Assembly (NCBI GenBank): GCA_026119855.1
Contig: JAOWBW010000429.1
Span: 620,001-684,000, forward strand
Direction: 5' to 3'
Source of the DNA: Campanula takesimana
Taxonomy: Eukaryota; Streptophyta; Magnoliopsida; Asterales; Campanulaceae
DNA length: 64,000 nt
A program made the position numbers and the translations under genes. Of this stretch, positions 1-10,833 are shown in pieces (position 1 is the first letter of the stretch; each line of letters starts with the position of its first letter). The notes under the pieces are model-generated. The model was not told where the DNA came from. It searched no databases and saw only the letters and a list, made by a program, of their open reading frames with translations.

Positions 1-186
1 TAAGATTAGTTAGTGGGAATGTAAAGTTTAAATGGTGGTGAAGTGTTTGAACCATCTCAAGTAACGTATTTTCCTGATTATTAGGGGTGTATAGTTGTAT
101 TAGTTTTGGTTTATATCCAGATATAAGTAGTAGGGACGTGTCAAATTCTATGGTTCATATCAAACCTAAGATTTCGGGGCGTTACA
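1..186 (+). repeat. 3' end of a Ty3/gypsy LTR (partial, cut by window edge)
   Basis: The stretch ends in CGGGGCGTTACA and is followed after one base by a primer-binding site, which fixes it as the right end of a 5' LTR in plus orientation. The ending resembles that of the minus-strand LTR at 1330-3431 (GGGGTGTTACA on its coding strand), so the two elements are probably related gypsy families. The start lies outside the window. Confidence 0.75.
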
Positions 187-187
187 G

Positions 188-200
188 TTGGTATCAGAGC
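188..200 (+). other. Primer-binding site (initiator Met tRNA type)
   Basis: TTGGTATCAGAGC is complementary to the 3' end of plant initiator methionine tRNA and lies two bases after the LTR end. This is where minus-strand DNA synthesis of the plus-strand gypsy element would be primed. Confidence 0.85.
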
Positions 201-274
201 TATGGTTAGCTCTAAGCCTGGATAGGGTCTATGGCCTAGGTGGGTTGGTTTATGGGTTATGTTATTAACGTCGA

Positions 275-1328
275 GTGTTTATGTGTAGGGCGGAGATGAG
301 TCAGTCAGAGGATATTGGTAGTAGTAATCAAGGAATCGAGGAATCAGAAACTCCTTCTGTGGAGGTGGGTAATGATCACAATGTGGATTACAAACAGATG
401 TTTCAACTACTAGCTCAAATGGTCTCCAACCAACAGGGACAGAATAATCCTGGGCATGCACAGTCAGGAGCAGAAGACAGGGGTTATGCAAGTCGCCTTA
501 CCAAGTTTTTGAAAATGCAACCTCGTAGTTTTGATGGGGATCCTGATGCAGTAAAAGCTGAGGAATGGATAGAGAGTATTGAGAAGATATTTACTGCCTT
601 GAAATGTGAAGATAAAGAGAAGGTAACCTTTGCAACTTTTAAACTAGAAAAGGCTGCGGAGCACTGGTGGAAGGTGTTATGCCAGAGCTGGGATCAGGAT
701 AAAGAAGTACAACATCCTTGGGAGGACTTTCTCAAAGAGTTCAACTCACAGTTTATTCCCTCAGTTGTTCAAGATCGAAGAGAAATGGCATTTCTAAACT
801 TAGTGCAAGTAAATATGACGGTGGGATAACATTCCTCTGAATTTACCAAATTAGCAAGGTATTGTAGTCATTTGGTTCCAACTGAAACAAAGAGGGCTCA
901 ACGTTTTGTGAAAGGGTTAAAGACGGAGTATAGGAAGCAACTTCTTTCCCTACAGCTTTGTAGTTACCGACAAGCAGTTGAGAAGGCTTATGCTATTGAG
1001 AATGATATTGAAGAACACAAGGTCAAACTGGGAACGACAACGGTGGGTCAACCATCAGTACGTGTTCCAGAGAAGGCTCAGAACTCCGGAAGTAAAAGGG
1101 GTGGATTTAGCAGGCAGGGTGGTCAACCTCAGTGGCAACCGGAAAGTATGGGAAGTGTGTCGGTGGGTTCAAAACCAAATGTTTCGAGTTCGAAGTGGAT
1201 TTGCAGGTATTGTTCGAAGGAGGGCCATACTGAAGACAGGTGTTGATTGAACAAGGAAAATGCTTAAAATGTGGTGAGAAGGGACATTTTAAAAGGGATT
1301 GTCCAAAGAGTAAGGGAACTCAAGGAGA
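275..1328 (+). pseudogene. Decayed gag of a Ty3/gypsy element, split by stops and a frameshift
   Basis: Gag is the capsid/nucleocapsid protein of LTR retrotransposons. One frame runs from the ATG at 275 through a retrotransposon-gag domain (segment with EHWWKVLCQSW and a following F.EFN..F pattern). It has an in-frame TAA at 827-829, then continues in the same frame through the second half of the domain to a first CCHC zinc knuckle (CRYCSKEGHTEDRC) and a TGA at about 1244. A second knuckle (CLKCGEKGHFKRDC) follows in another frame from 1255, so one frameshift separates the two. The gene stops abruptly at 1329, where the minus-strand LTR begins. No pol for this plus-strand element is in the window. 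Confidence 0.85.
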
Positions 1329-1329
1329 G

Positions 1330-3431
1330 TGTAACACCCCAACTTTTTATAACTAACAATTAATAACTTAACTTGAATAATACCCAAGTCAGAATGCCCC
1401 AACGGCTATAAATAACGAGAATTCAAACTTAAACTAACAATCAATTCCATAACGGCTAGTACAAGCCACTAGCTCGAGATGGTAACTAACGGAAAAGATA
1501 ACGTTCAACTCAGTTTTAACGGAAATCATAACTTTTAACTAACTTTACTAAAAGGCAACCTCTACGCCGCCCAATCCTTGCGACCTTCGGGTTACTTACT
1601 TGAAGCCTGAAGAAGAAAAAAAGAGAATGAAAGGAATGAGCGAACAATGCCCAGCAAGTTCATACGGGATCCCCTCGGGTACTAAGAGAAGATAACCGAA
1701 AGGAACGGTAACAAGAATTCATAACGAAAGGATAACTCAATGATCAAACAACTCTCAGTTTGAAAACATTTAACTTGATGAAAAACAATTCATTTCTTGA
1801 AAACACGTGGCTTCAGAGACAGTTTCCAAAACACAACATTTTTCACAAAACTTTACTTTTCTTTACTTTACTTTACTTTACTTTACTTCATTTAGGGATT
1901 AAGCACGCGCTGTACCCAGGGCTCGGGTTTCTACTGACCGCACCCAAAATCGGTGTATCATGATAACCTACGCTACTTCATCAAGTAACGCAGAGGGGTC
2001 CACATGTTCATCTTAGAACTATGGATAACTATAAGGGGTCCACTTATCCGTTTCGGGATTATGGATAACTATATGGGGTCCACTTATCCGTTTCGGGATT
2101 ATGGATAACTGTAAGGGGGTCCACTATCCGTTTCGGGATTATGGATAACTGTAATCACTTTTCTTATTACAAAACTTCACTTTAAAGAGCTTTTACAAAA
2201 CAAAGCTTAACTTTACAAAACTTTACTTGATCACTTTTTAAAAGGTGTACATCTCACTTTAGACACCAAGTTACAATACGAATCATACACATGATAACCC
2301 AATTGAACAACAACAACATCAATAGGGTGGATAACAAAGGACGGTAACATTCACAGAATGGAATAGTTTTTAAAATACTATCTAGGCACATAGATAGTTT
2401 ACTTTAACAAAACAGAGATTGGGAATCCTACACAAAGGATTGAAATAAAATACTACTAAGAGCGTAATCCCTTACCTTAGCCTTGCGTTTAGCTAGCTTG
2501 ATTACTCCGCTTCAACAATCTACAATCATGAAGCAGTCTAATCTTAGATACAAGTAAACACTATTTTACTTCCGTCCCCAAACTATTACTCTTTACTTGG
2601 TTAACCTACGAGTTAATCATCTTTAACCCCTTATATAGTTAACCTATAACATACTGAAGTTACTAAAACACCCCTAGGGTTTCCATTATAATTTCCCAAA
2701 CTTCAATTCCAATTTCACCAATTACACATACTGATTTCACCTTCGCAGCACACACACAAAAGCCTACTTTATCTCTTACACACACCAAAACACATTTTGG
2801 CTTTTAAATTCATTCACCCAAAACCTACACACATACTTCGGCACACACATACACTCCACACACACACTGCCGCACACTGCCACACACACACACTTGCTGC
2901 CGCGCACACACACACATATACACGCACATACAGCCATATATCGATGCTCTCTAGATAATCTTCTTCACTTTTAAATCCCAATTTCATAAACCCTAGTTCA
3001 TATTTTAGATTTAGGGTTTCTAGTTTATACTCACAATTGACTAAATCAAAATAGTACGTAGACATCGAACGTAGAGAATGGGATTTTTACCTTGCTCCGA
3101 CCCTTCTTCTTCTTCTTTTCTTCCTTCTCTTCCTCTCTCTTTCTTCCGCGGCTGCTCTCCCTCTCAGTCACCGCTCTCTCTCTTTCCCGTTCTTCCCTTT
3201 TTCTTTTGTGATTTAATAAAAATAGGTTTAGGGATTTAAAGAGTATTTATATTAAAAGGGTTTTCAATTCCCTAAATTAAAAGGGATTCCTTTTTTTCCC
3301 TTAAATAATGAATTGGGCTTTATTCTTAATTTGACCTAATAACTAAACCCAATTTTATTAAAAGTTCGACCCAATTAATAATTAAGAGCTTTAAAGTAAT
3401 AAAATATAAAGGGTAATTTCGGGTTATTACA
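1330..3431 (-). repeat. 3' LTR of the minus-strand chromovirus (2.1 kb)
   Basis: The LTR is bounded by TGTAACACCCC on the left and GGGTTATTACA on the right, the usual TG...CA ends, and the right end abuts a polypurine tract. It holds a 40 bp tandem repeat (2021-2155), CA-rich simple sequence (about 2840-2935) and CT-rich sequence (about 3100-3190). No host gene is seen. The 83-aa reading frame at 2814-3065 is made largely of the CA repeat and is not a gene. Confidence 0.82.
2021..2155. repeat. 40 bp tandem repeat inside the LTR, about 3.4 copies
   Basis: Units start at 2021, 2061, 2101 and 2141 with ATGGATAACT, each full unit ending in TTTCGGGATT. Copies differ at only a few bases, so the expansion is younger than most of the LTR decay. 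Confidence 0.9.
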
Positions 3432-3448
3432 TTCTTACCCCCTTAAAA
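3432..3448 (-). other. Polypurine tract of the minus-strand chromovirus
   Basis: On the minus strand the sequence reads TTTTAAGGGGGTAAGAA immediately before the LTR start TGTAATAACCC. It primes plus-strand DNA synthesis and fixes the LTR boundary. Confidence 0.8.
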
Positions 3449-3476
3449 GAGTTTGGTCCTCCAAACTAAACGTACC

Positions 3477-3797
3477 TTAATCTTCAAATAGGGCGGGATA
3501 CATATCACGCATTTCACTTTCGAGCTCCCACGTGGCTTCTCTTTCCGTGTGATTGCTCCACTGCACTATTACGTACGGAATCACTCGCTTCCGCAAAACT
3601 TGATCTTTACGGTCTACAATCTTTACTGGCTTCTCATCATAACTCAAGTCTTCACGAAAACGTAACTGTTTGCACTCTATGACGTGGCTCGGGTCAGCTA
3701 CGTACTTCCTCAACATCGAGTGAAACACGTTGTGCACACCAGCCAGCACAAGAGGTAGAGCCAACTTATAGGCTACCGCTTATATTCGTTCTAGAAT
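3477..3797 (-). pseudogene. Chromodomain end of gypsy integrase
   Basis: The minus-strand reading contains the chromodomain-like string VQWSNHTEREATWE followed by the acidic ending typical of chromoviruses (MRDMYPALFED). Chromodomains tether the integrase to chromatin marks and steer insertion. It is separated from the integrase core at 3813-4838 by at least one in-frame stop near 3785, so the polyprotein is broken here. Confidence 0.8.
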
Positions 3798-3812
3798 CTC
3801 AAATGGTCCCAC

Positions 3813-4838
3813 CTATCTAGGACTTAACTTTCCATGAATTCCAAATCGCATAACCCCTTTTGTCGGTGAGATCTTCAAGAATACGTGATCTCCTACTTGG
3901 AACTCTAGATCGCGTCTTCGATTATCTGCATACGATTTCTGTCTACTCTGAGCAGTTAACAACCATTTGCGAATCTGATGAACCTTATCCGCCGTCACCT
4001 GAACAATTTCAGGTCTGGTTAACTTCCTTTCACCTACTTCATCCCAACACGCAGGCGATCTACATTTCCGCCCATACAGAGCTTCATACTGCGCCATTCT
4101 AATACTAGAGTGGTAACTGTTATTGTAGGCAAACTCCACTAGTGGTAGATGATCATCCCACGCTCCTTGCCAATCCAACGACGTTACTCTCAAAAGGTCT
4201 TCAAGAGTTTGAATCATCCTTTCTGACTGTCCGTCTGTCTGAGGATGGAACGTTGTACTTATAGTTAATTCCGTCCCCAACGCTTTCTGCAAACTCTTCC
4301 AGAAATTTGATGTGAATCTCGCATCTCGGTCTGACACTATAGAGACCGGTATCCCATGTAACCTCACGATCTCATCCACGTACAACTTAGCTAACTTCTC
4401 CAACGAATCATTCACCTTGATTGCTAGAAAGTGAGCCGATTTAGTGAGCCTATCCACTATGACCCAAATTATATTATGACCCTTCAACGTCTTAGGAAGT
4501 CCAATCACCAGATCCATAGTGATGTGCTCCCACTTCCATTCTAGAATAGGTAACGATTGTAGCAGTCCCGCGGGTTTCTGGTGTTCACTTTTCACTTGTT
4601 GACACACTAAACACTTAGAAACGAATTCCGCTACCTCACTCTTCATATTGTTCCACCAAAAGGATTCCTTTAGATCTCTGTACATCTTAGTACTCCCAGG
4701 ATGAATCAAAAACCTTGAACAGTGAGCTTCCTCAAGAATTTCCCTTTTTATACTTTCATCATTAGGCACCCAAATCCTCGATTGATACCTCATAATACCG
4801 CCATCACTCAAACGGAAATCTACCATGCCCTTTTTCAC
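3813..4838 (-). pseudogene. Ty3/gypsy integrase core (341 aa)
   Basis: Integrase joins retrotransposon cDNA to the genome. The reading shows the zinc-binding HHCC module (paired His in the HCSRFLIHPGS region, then CLVC) and the catalytic domain. Its acidic residues are visible as MDLVIGLP (first Asp), SDRDARFT (second Asp) and TDGQSER (Glu). The following segment runs into the linker before the chromodomain. Length and order match plant chromovirus integrase. It is flanked by stops on both sides, so it is a fragment of the original polyprotein. Confidence 0.9.
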
Positions 4839-5319
4839 TTATAGTCTTGTGGATTACTGCTAATTCCTTATCCACATTCTGAGCTTCCTTGATTCTCACT
4901 AACAATGTTGGTTGGACACTCATCTGAGCCAAATAACCTTTAACTCTAACCTCTAGCTTTACTATTTCACTATCTCCCAATTCACTTACCCCCTTAGAAA
5001 TCATAGTCGCTAATGTTCCATGGTTCTTTCTGCTTAACGCATCTGCCACCTTATTGGCCTTTCCGGGATGATACAGGATTTTGCAATCATAATCCTTAAG
5101 TAATTATAGCCATCTCCTCTGCCTCATATTCAACTCTTTTTGAGTGAAAATATACTTAAGACTCTTATGGTCGGTATAAATCTCACATGGTACCCCATAC
5201 AAATAGTGTCTCCAAATCTTCAATGCAAACACCACGGCTGCTAACTCCAAATCGTGGGTAGGATAGTTCTTTTCGTGGTTCTTGAGTTGCCTAGATGCAT
5301 AAGCTATCACCTTGTCATT
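4804..5319 (-). pseudogene. RNase H domain, interrupted by two nonsense codons
   Basis: The segment encodes the retrotransposon RNase H that degrades the RNA of RNA:DNA hybrids. Visible marks are YASRQL, HDLELAAVVFALK, YTDHKSLKYIF and the downstream ADALSR linker motif of gypsy elements. An in-frame TAG (about 5317-5319) replaces the Gln that normally follows VLM, and a TAA near 5103 replaces a residue after RRWL. Both are single-base nonsense changes relative to what the family shows. Confidence 0.88.
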
Positions 5320-6377
5320 CTACATCAACACACAACCCAAACCTTTCAATGAAGCGTCGCTATAAATCACAAAGCCATCCTTGCTTGTTGGTAACGTAAG
5401 AACAGGCGCAGACACCAATCGCCTTTTCAATTCTTGAAAGTTCTTTTCAAAATCATCCGACCATACAAACTTGGTCCCTTTCGTGGTTAACTTAGTCAAA
5501 GGTATAGATAGCTTCGAAAATCCTTCCACAAACCTACGGTAATAACCCGCTAAACCCAAGAAGCTTCTTATTTCGCTAACAGAAATTGGTCTCTCCCAAT
5601 TCACTATAGCCTCAATTTTTGCAGGGTCAACTGCTACCCCATTCTTAGACACCACATGTCCCAAGAACGCTACTTCCTCAAGCCAGAATTCACACTTCTT
5701 AAACTTGGCATACAACTTTTGCTCCCTCAAGATCTGTAATACTAATTTCAAATGCTCTTTATGCTCCTCTTTTGACTTCGAATACACTAAGATGTCGTCG
5801 ATGAACACTATTACACACTTATCCAAATACTCCTGAAATACTCTGTTCATATGCTCCATAAACACAGCAGGTGCATTTGTCAACCCTAACGGCATTACTA
5901 GGAACTCGTAGTGTCCATACCTTGTCCTAAAAGCCATCTTTGCCACATCTTCCTTTTTCACTCTCAACTGATGGTATCCAGAACGAAGATCAATCTTAGA
6001 GAAATAACATGCACCCTGGAGTTGATCAAATAAATCATCGATTCTAGTAAAGGATACTTATTCTTAATCGTTGCACGGTTTAACTCCCGATAGTCAATAC
6101 ATAACCTCATTGACCCATCCTTCTTCTTTACAAATAATACCGGCGCACCCCACGATGATGCACTTGGCCTAATCAGACCCTTGTCCAATAACTCTTGTAA
6201 CTGTTCCTTTAACTCTTTAAGTTCCGGCGGAGCCATCCTATATGGTGCTCTCGAAATCGGTGCAGTCTCTGGTGCTAAATCTATTGAAAACTCTACTCGC
6301 TCCGGTGGTATTCCCGGTAAGTCTTCAGGGAAAACATCTTTAAAATCCCTTACTATGGAAAGAGATTCTATGGTCAC
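5320..6377 (-). pseudogene. Reverse transcriptase, broken by a frameshift
   Basis: The RT is spread over two frames: 5964-6377 carries the fingers/palm start (GAPVLFVKKKDGSMRLCIDYRELN), and 5320-5967 carries the catalytic FIDDILVYS motif and the thumb/connection region. A frameshift around 6010-6040 disrupts the block that should contain the IDLRSGYHQ-type motif. The Y/F-x-DD active site is intact, but the gene cannot give a continuous product. Confidence 0.9.
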
Positions 6378-6451
6378 TTCTTTCTTGCTTGACTCACTAA
6401 CATACGCTAGAAGGCCCTCACAACCCTTCCTTAACAGTTTACGAGTCTTTA

Positions 6452-6781
6452 TTACAAAATCAGATTGGTCCGGACTCTCGGTTTTGATCCTTGAAAATAG
6501 AATCTTTCTCCAGAGGGTAATTCGAAGTTTACTTCCTTTTTAAAACAGTCTACTTTGGCATGATATGCAGCTAACCAATCCATTCCCAATATCACATCAA
6601 ATTCTTCGATTTCTAAGCTAATGAGATCAACCTCAAGCTTTTTCCCATCCATTTTCAAAGGACACTTCCTATATATAGACGTAATAGGGACCGATTCTCT
6701 AGTTTGAATATCTATAACTAAAGAATTCTCTAACGCCTCAGGAATTAAATTCATTTTCTTAGCCAAGCAATCATTTGGCAC
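6452..6781 (-). pseudogene. Retroviral-type aspartic protease, catalytic end missing
   Basis: The reading matches the C-terminal part of gypsy protease (FDVILGMDWLAAYHAKVDC). The catalytic D-S/T-G-A loop that should lie at the start is not seen. The frame begins just before the lysine-rich segment that normally follows it, so a small deletion probably removed the active site and the preceding gag zinc knuckle. Confidence 0.82.
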
Positions 6782-6924
6782 TTCTCATCAGAACTTTGCC
6801 CTTTGGCGTCGTTCTTATTACCATCCATTTGGTTTCCATGACCTTTACTCTGGTACTTACTAGCAGTACTGTCCTTTTTACGATCCTCAGTAGCCTTCCG
6901 CTTATTTCTATTCCCATCGCGGTT

Positions 6925-7245
6925 CTAGCTTCCCTTAGATCCAGTCGACTCCTTCTCAGTTGATTTTTTTTCTCGCTTACTGCGATAACTATCTGCTTCT
7001 TCCTCCACTATCCTTACCCTATCCAACACTTTATCATAGGTTGATAGCATTAACAGAGTAATTCTGTATTTGCTTCGATCGTTCAAACCATATTCAAACT
7101 TTCGGGCTTTCTGCTCTTCATCATCGAAGATCATTGGGCATATTCTAACAATTCGGTGAATCTAGCACCATAGTCGTCCACCTTCGTACTTCCTTGAGTT
7201 AGCATCATAAACTCAGACACGCTGGCGTTTCGAACACTTGCCGGA
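6925..7245 (-). pseudogene. C-terminal gag fragment of the chromovirus
   Basis: The reading from about 7245 leftwards includes an MMLTQGSTKVDDYGARFTEL-type segment, then a frame break, then KFEYGLNDRSKYRI and a basic Lys/Ser/Glu-rich tail ending at 6925. This is the second half of a retrotransposon gag domain. The first half is absent: recognisable similarity stops at about 7245, which marks the truncation point of the element. Confidence 0.8.
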
Positions 7246-7338
7246 TAATATGATATTATCATTAGTATCATGAATACGAAGTGTTTTCACGCACTCTCAT
7301 ACTATAGGTTGTCTCCACAGACTAACATTCAATTTATA

Positions 7339-7850
7339 GGTCATTCACTAGACCACAGATCGCTTCAATCAACCGTCACTATCTTCATTAGTCAACTTTA
7401 CTAGACTTATTGGTCGTTTCATTAGATCGTTACTATCTTTATCGGTCATTTCAATAGACCAATCTTACATATTCCAGGTTAACTCTCACATTTAACACTA
7501 TTGCTCATGCCAACACAAGCATTGCTACTATGCTTAATATTTTCAAATAAATAGGCTGTCCCCAAAGGACGTAACTTTTACAAATGATCGGTTTACTAAA
7601 TCTCTGGTCGTTTCAATAGACCAACTCTACTTAGCGAAGACATTTCACTAGACTTTACTTACTATCAGGCCGATTCACTAGACCTACTTTCATTCACACT
7701 TGGCCGTTTCAATAAGTCATTTACTTTTGCACTTGACCGTTTCAATATGTCACTTTATTCTTGTTTCGATCATTTCACTAGACCAAAACTAATTTCACTT
7801 TGGCCGTTTCAATGAGACAATTAATACTCATGGTCTTTTCACTTGACCAG
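7339..7850. repeat. Degenerate array of an imperfect palindrome (GGTCnTTTCAnTAGACC)
   Basis: About eleven copies of an 18 bp motif related to GGTCATTTCAATAGACC occur here. The last seven (near 7638, 7671, 7702, 7733, 7767, 7800 and 7830) are spaced about 31 bp apart, as in a minisatellite. No coding sequence overlaps it. It lies between the gag remnant and the ORF at 8048-8407. Confidence 0.7.
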
Positions 7851-8047
7851 TACTTCTTTGTTCTAAATAGCTCACCCGTCATAAAACTTAAGACAATTAA
7901 CAAAGTTATTTGCTTAAATGAATCATAACTTTTACTACGAGGATCTTCTTGGAATAAAAGTTAACAAAACAAAATTCTAATATTTGTTTTCTAAACTAGA
8001 ACTAACTATCAATACTATAAATAAGAATAAACTCTATGTCCCACTTT

Positions 8048-8407
8048 TCAATCATGGAACACCTTCCTAGGCTTTCCCCTAGGCCTTCCACTTGGCACCC
8101 TTGGAACTCCCTTAGAACCTCTTGGCCTACCTCTGGGCCTACGAACCAGTACCATATCTTGTTCCAGTTCTTCATCATCATCAATAATGATTGGGGTAAC
8201 TTCCTTGTCCCCAAGGTTAATTCCTACGTCCTCGACTTCCTCTTTAGCTACCAATTCTTCCTCATTTGGCGCTTCATTACCTATGAGTGTTGTCGGTTCC
8301 AATTCTCTAGTTCTAGTTTTCTTCAAATCTTTCAATTCATCAAACCATTGGTGAGCTTCTTCTCTGGTTTCATGATAGTACTTCTCACTTTGATTCATGG
8401 TCTCCAT
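8048..8407 (-). CDS. Small ORF with AT-hook-like C terminus, in the gypsy debris
   Basis: This is an open 119-codon minus-strand frame. The N-terminal part is charged and probably helical, the middle is very acidic (run ending IIIDDDEELEQD), and the C terminus is basic with two AT-hook-like cores (RRPRGRPRGSK and SGRPRGKPRK). AT-hooks bind the minor groove of AT-rich DNA. It lies upstream (in minus sense) of the gag remnant, so it may be an accessory or 5' ORF of the gypsy element, or a fragment of a host chromatin gene. No complete domain was recognised and expression is unproven. Confidence 0.4.
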   Translation of the reverse strand: METMNQSEKYYHETREEAHQWFDELKDLKKTRTRELEPTTLIGNEAPNEEELVAKEEVEDVGINLGDKEVTPIIIDDDEELEQDMVLVRRPRGRPRGSKGVPRVPSGRPRGKPRKVFHD

Positions 8408-8993
8408 ATTTTTGGCCCTGTGGTTTTATAGAAGGAAGGGATTTATCTTTTTTTTTTTTTTGGATATTTTTAATTATTTCAAGCAAAAAATTTGGGTTGT
8501 TATTAAGAGAAAAATAGAGAGAAAAAGTTGCTTTTTTCTTTTGAAAATAAAAAGGTTGAAAATCTTTATTGTTGAAATAAAAATTCATAAAAAGGATAAC
8601 TGTTGTAATCACATTAAATTTTGGAAAAAATTATATAAAAATCAATGAACAAATTAACATCATTTGAATGTTAAAAGTTGGTGTTTTTTTTCTTTTTTGA
8701 AGAAGCTAATTTTCAGTCATGACTCATGACCAACTTTATGTTGCAGCGATTAATCACTAATCCAATTGGACTTCATATTTAGGTCTCAAATTCTGAAGGA
8801 GACACTTTTTCTTATACAAGTTATACCACTTGGAAGTTATTTAATAACAAATTTTCATATTTTTAATACTATTTATGTGGTGATATAACTTAAAATTCGC
8901 AGGAGGACTATTGAAAAATTTGTGTTGTCTAAACAATTATGTAATTATACTATTTTCATTTTGTAATAAAATTAAATATATGAGTGCATTTTC
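8408..8993. other. AT-rich spacer, nothing recognised
   Basis: The stretch between the gypsy debris and the copia LTR is A/T-rich with homopolymer runs. No coding frame, terminal repeat or RNA gene was recognised. Confidence 0.6.
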
Positions 8994-9480
8994 TGTTAGA
9001 TCAATGTGGCTTGCAACACAAATAATTTGGTACCTTCCATAAATAAAATCATAACTATGACATTAATATAAAATATGGTCAAAATAGTCAATGTGTAGAA
9101 TCCCTGAAATGTTATTTATCTATCTTTGATGGGCAAGATGGTAAATCAACATTGCTTTGGAAATGAATAGGTATGGTCCCTATTTGAATTGTCACCATGT
9201 TTACTATATAAAGGCCCCTCCATCAAGCCTTAAACATACTTGATTCTTACTTTTCTCTCTACATACTCTCTTCATAATTATCAAGAAGAAATTCTGAGAA
9301 ACTTAAGAGACACTCTCATTTAGAAGATCATCTCCCTACATCTTCATCATCCTTAATCTCCCTTCAAGACACAATAATGGATTCAACAGGTATACATTTA
9401 TTACATGCTTCCGCTTCATCTTTCCTCTTTCTCTTACTTAAATATGAGTGTGGCATTCAGGGATTAAAATTGTTCTATCA
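8994..9480 (+). repeat. 5' LTR of the copia element
   Basis: The LTR begins TGTTAGATCAATG and ends TTGTTCTATCA. A TATA box (TATATAAAGG, about 9205-9214) marks the likely U3/R promoter. Compared with the 3' LTR, differences were seen near 9050, 9072, 9196 and 9283. Confidence 0.95.
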
Positions 9481-9481
9481 A

Positions 9482-9494
9482 TTGGTATCAGAGC
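9482..9494 (+). other. Primer-binding site of the copia element
   Basis: TTGGTATCAGAGC follows the LTR after one base and matches the initiator Met tRNA primer used by most plant copia elements. Confidence 0.9.
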
Positions 9495-9896
9495 CCCGCT
9501 CATTATTTAGTTTGAGTTTGAGTTCTTGTATTAAGAAAAAGCATTAAACCGCTTTAACTATGAATCATTTTCCCTGTTGAATCTTAAGGTTTTTGATGTC
9601 GATTAGGGACTCTAATTCGTTAATAGAGTGCTGATGATCTTCATCTAAATTAAGTAAATGGTTTGAAAAGTTTTTGTTCTTTAAAATGGTTCATGTGAGA
9701 CTATCCCTTAAAAGCATGGTTTATGTTGTAATGAACATACCATGTGGATCTACTCACTTGATTCCACTAATTTAAAGCAAGATTATCCATATATAACGTG
9801 GTTTTATGTTTTAAGTACATACCATGTGGATCTGCTTGCAATTCATTGATTTTGGGAAATTTTTAAACAAAATTCAGAAGTGCAGAATTCGCCTTG

Positions 9897-10265
9897 CTCG
9901 GCCGAGTCCTTGTTCTACTCGGCCGAGCATATGAAAAGGCGCGAACTGCTCGGCCGAGTCCTTTGTTTTGCTCGGCCGAGCAGATGAACAGACGCCAAAA
10001 TTGACATAAACCGGTTGGATCTTTGGTCGAGTCCGGTTCGGTTCTCTTGATAATCCGGTCGGGTTTTTGGCTATGCCCGGTCGGACCAAGACTTGCACGG
10101 CCGAGCGTTGGGATTTGCTCGGCCGCGCATTGTATGCCAACAAGGGCAAAATGTTCTGATTAAAAATGCTCGGCCGTGTCCTCTGTTCTGCTCGGCCGAG
10201 CAGATCAATTTTCAAACAATCTGATTTAAAGTGCTCGGCCGAGCACTTCCCTTGACTCGACCGAG
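9897..10265. repeat. Array of the 10 bp palindrome CTCGGCCGAG in the copia leader
   Basis: Six perfect copies of CTCGGCCGAG start at 9897, 9918, 9949, 9971, 10191 and 10234. At least four imperfect copies lie near 10095, 10118, 10169 and 10256. Several are paired about 21 bp apart. The block is far more GC-rich than its surroundings and sits in the roughly 1.3 kb untranslated leader ahead of gag. The 132-codon minus-strand frame across it is a by-product of the repeat. In RNA each copy could pair with any other. Confidence 0.9.
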
Positions 10266-10833
10266 CAGTCACTGTTCACAGATTTTTTGGAAAAATTCTT
10301 ATTTTCTGTACAACTTTTGTTTCCCTTGGACAAAACATTAATTTTTCAAACCTTAAAGCCCTGATTAATTATATGCTTAAATAATTTTATTCATTGTTTA
10401 AATAATATTATCACCCAAGTGATTAACGTTATTTAAATGCAAAATTATTAAAGTGTTGAATGTTTGAGTTAATATGTGAATGACTTGAATTTTCCAAAGA
10501 AGATCTTGACATTTGACTAAACTTTAACATTCATGTGATGACAAATAAAATGAACATTAAGGTGTTTTATTAAATGCTTAAGACTACCCAAAGGAAGATT
10601 ATGCATTTAATCAAATATTGTTCAAATTACTTGTCATCTAAGACAATTATTTATGAATCAACTCGCAATCCAAAGATTAGTTTTGATGTCATGTTGATTG
10701 TCTTATTGATGGATTTCGTTGATATAATTAATCATTTTTCATTTTGTAGTTTCTTATTCATGTTTTTGTTTTCATTCTTTTTTGTTCTCAAAACCCAACA
10801 GATTTACTTATTGCTTCGTCCGTAATCACTGCT

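Larger units (their letters stand above)
1330..7250 (-). mobile_element. Truncated minus-strand Ty3/gypsy chromovirus, inserted in the gag above
   Basis: The element has a 3' LTR (1330-3431), a polypurine tract, and then, reading leftwards on the minus strand, gag, protease, RT, RNase H, integrase and a chromodomain. This order and the C-terminal chromodomain place it among plant chromoviruses (Tekay/Reina-like). The left junction is sharp: the plus-strand gag at 1329 meets TGTAACACCCC. No 5' LTR or matching right flank was found, so the 5' part is deleted or replaced beyond about 7250. Multiple stops and frameshifts show that it is dead. Confidence 0.85.

Noticed and set aside
188..200. tRNA gene fragment suggested by TGGTATCAGAGC
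   Set aside because: Each occurrence (188, 9482, about 44695 on minus) directly follows an LTR end, so these are primer-binding sites.
2814..3065. 83-codon minus-strand ORF rich in Cys and Val
   Set aside because: It is produced by CA/GT microsatellite sequence within an LTR.
9897..10265. CRISPR-like array of spaced repeats
   Set aside because: Repeats are 10 bp palindromes with irregular spacing inside a plant retrotransposon leader; CRISPR arrays do not occur in plant nuclear genomes.
9874..10272. 132-codon minus-strand ORF
   Set aside because: It is a translation of the CTCGGCCGAG palindrome array, with repeated Arg/Pro/Ser words and no domain.
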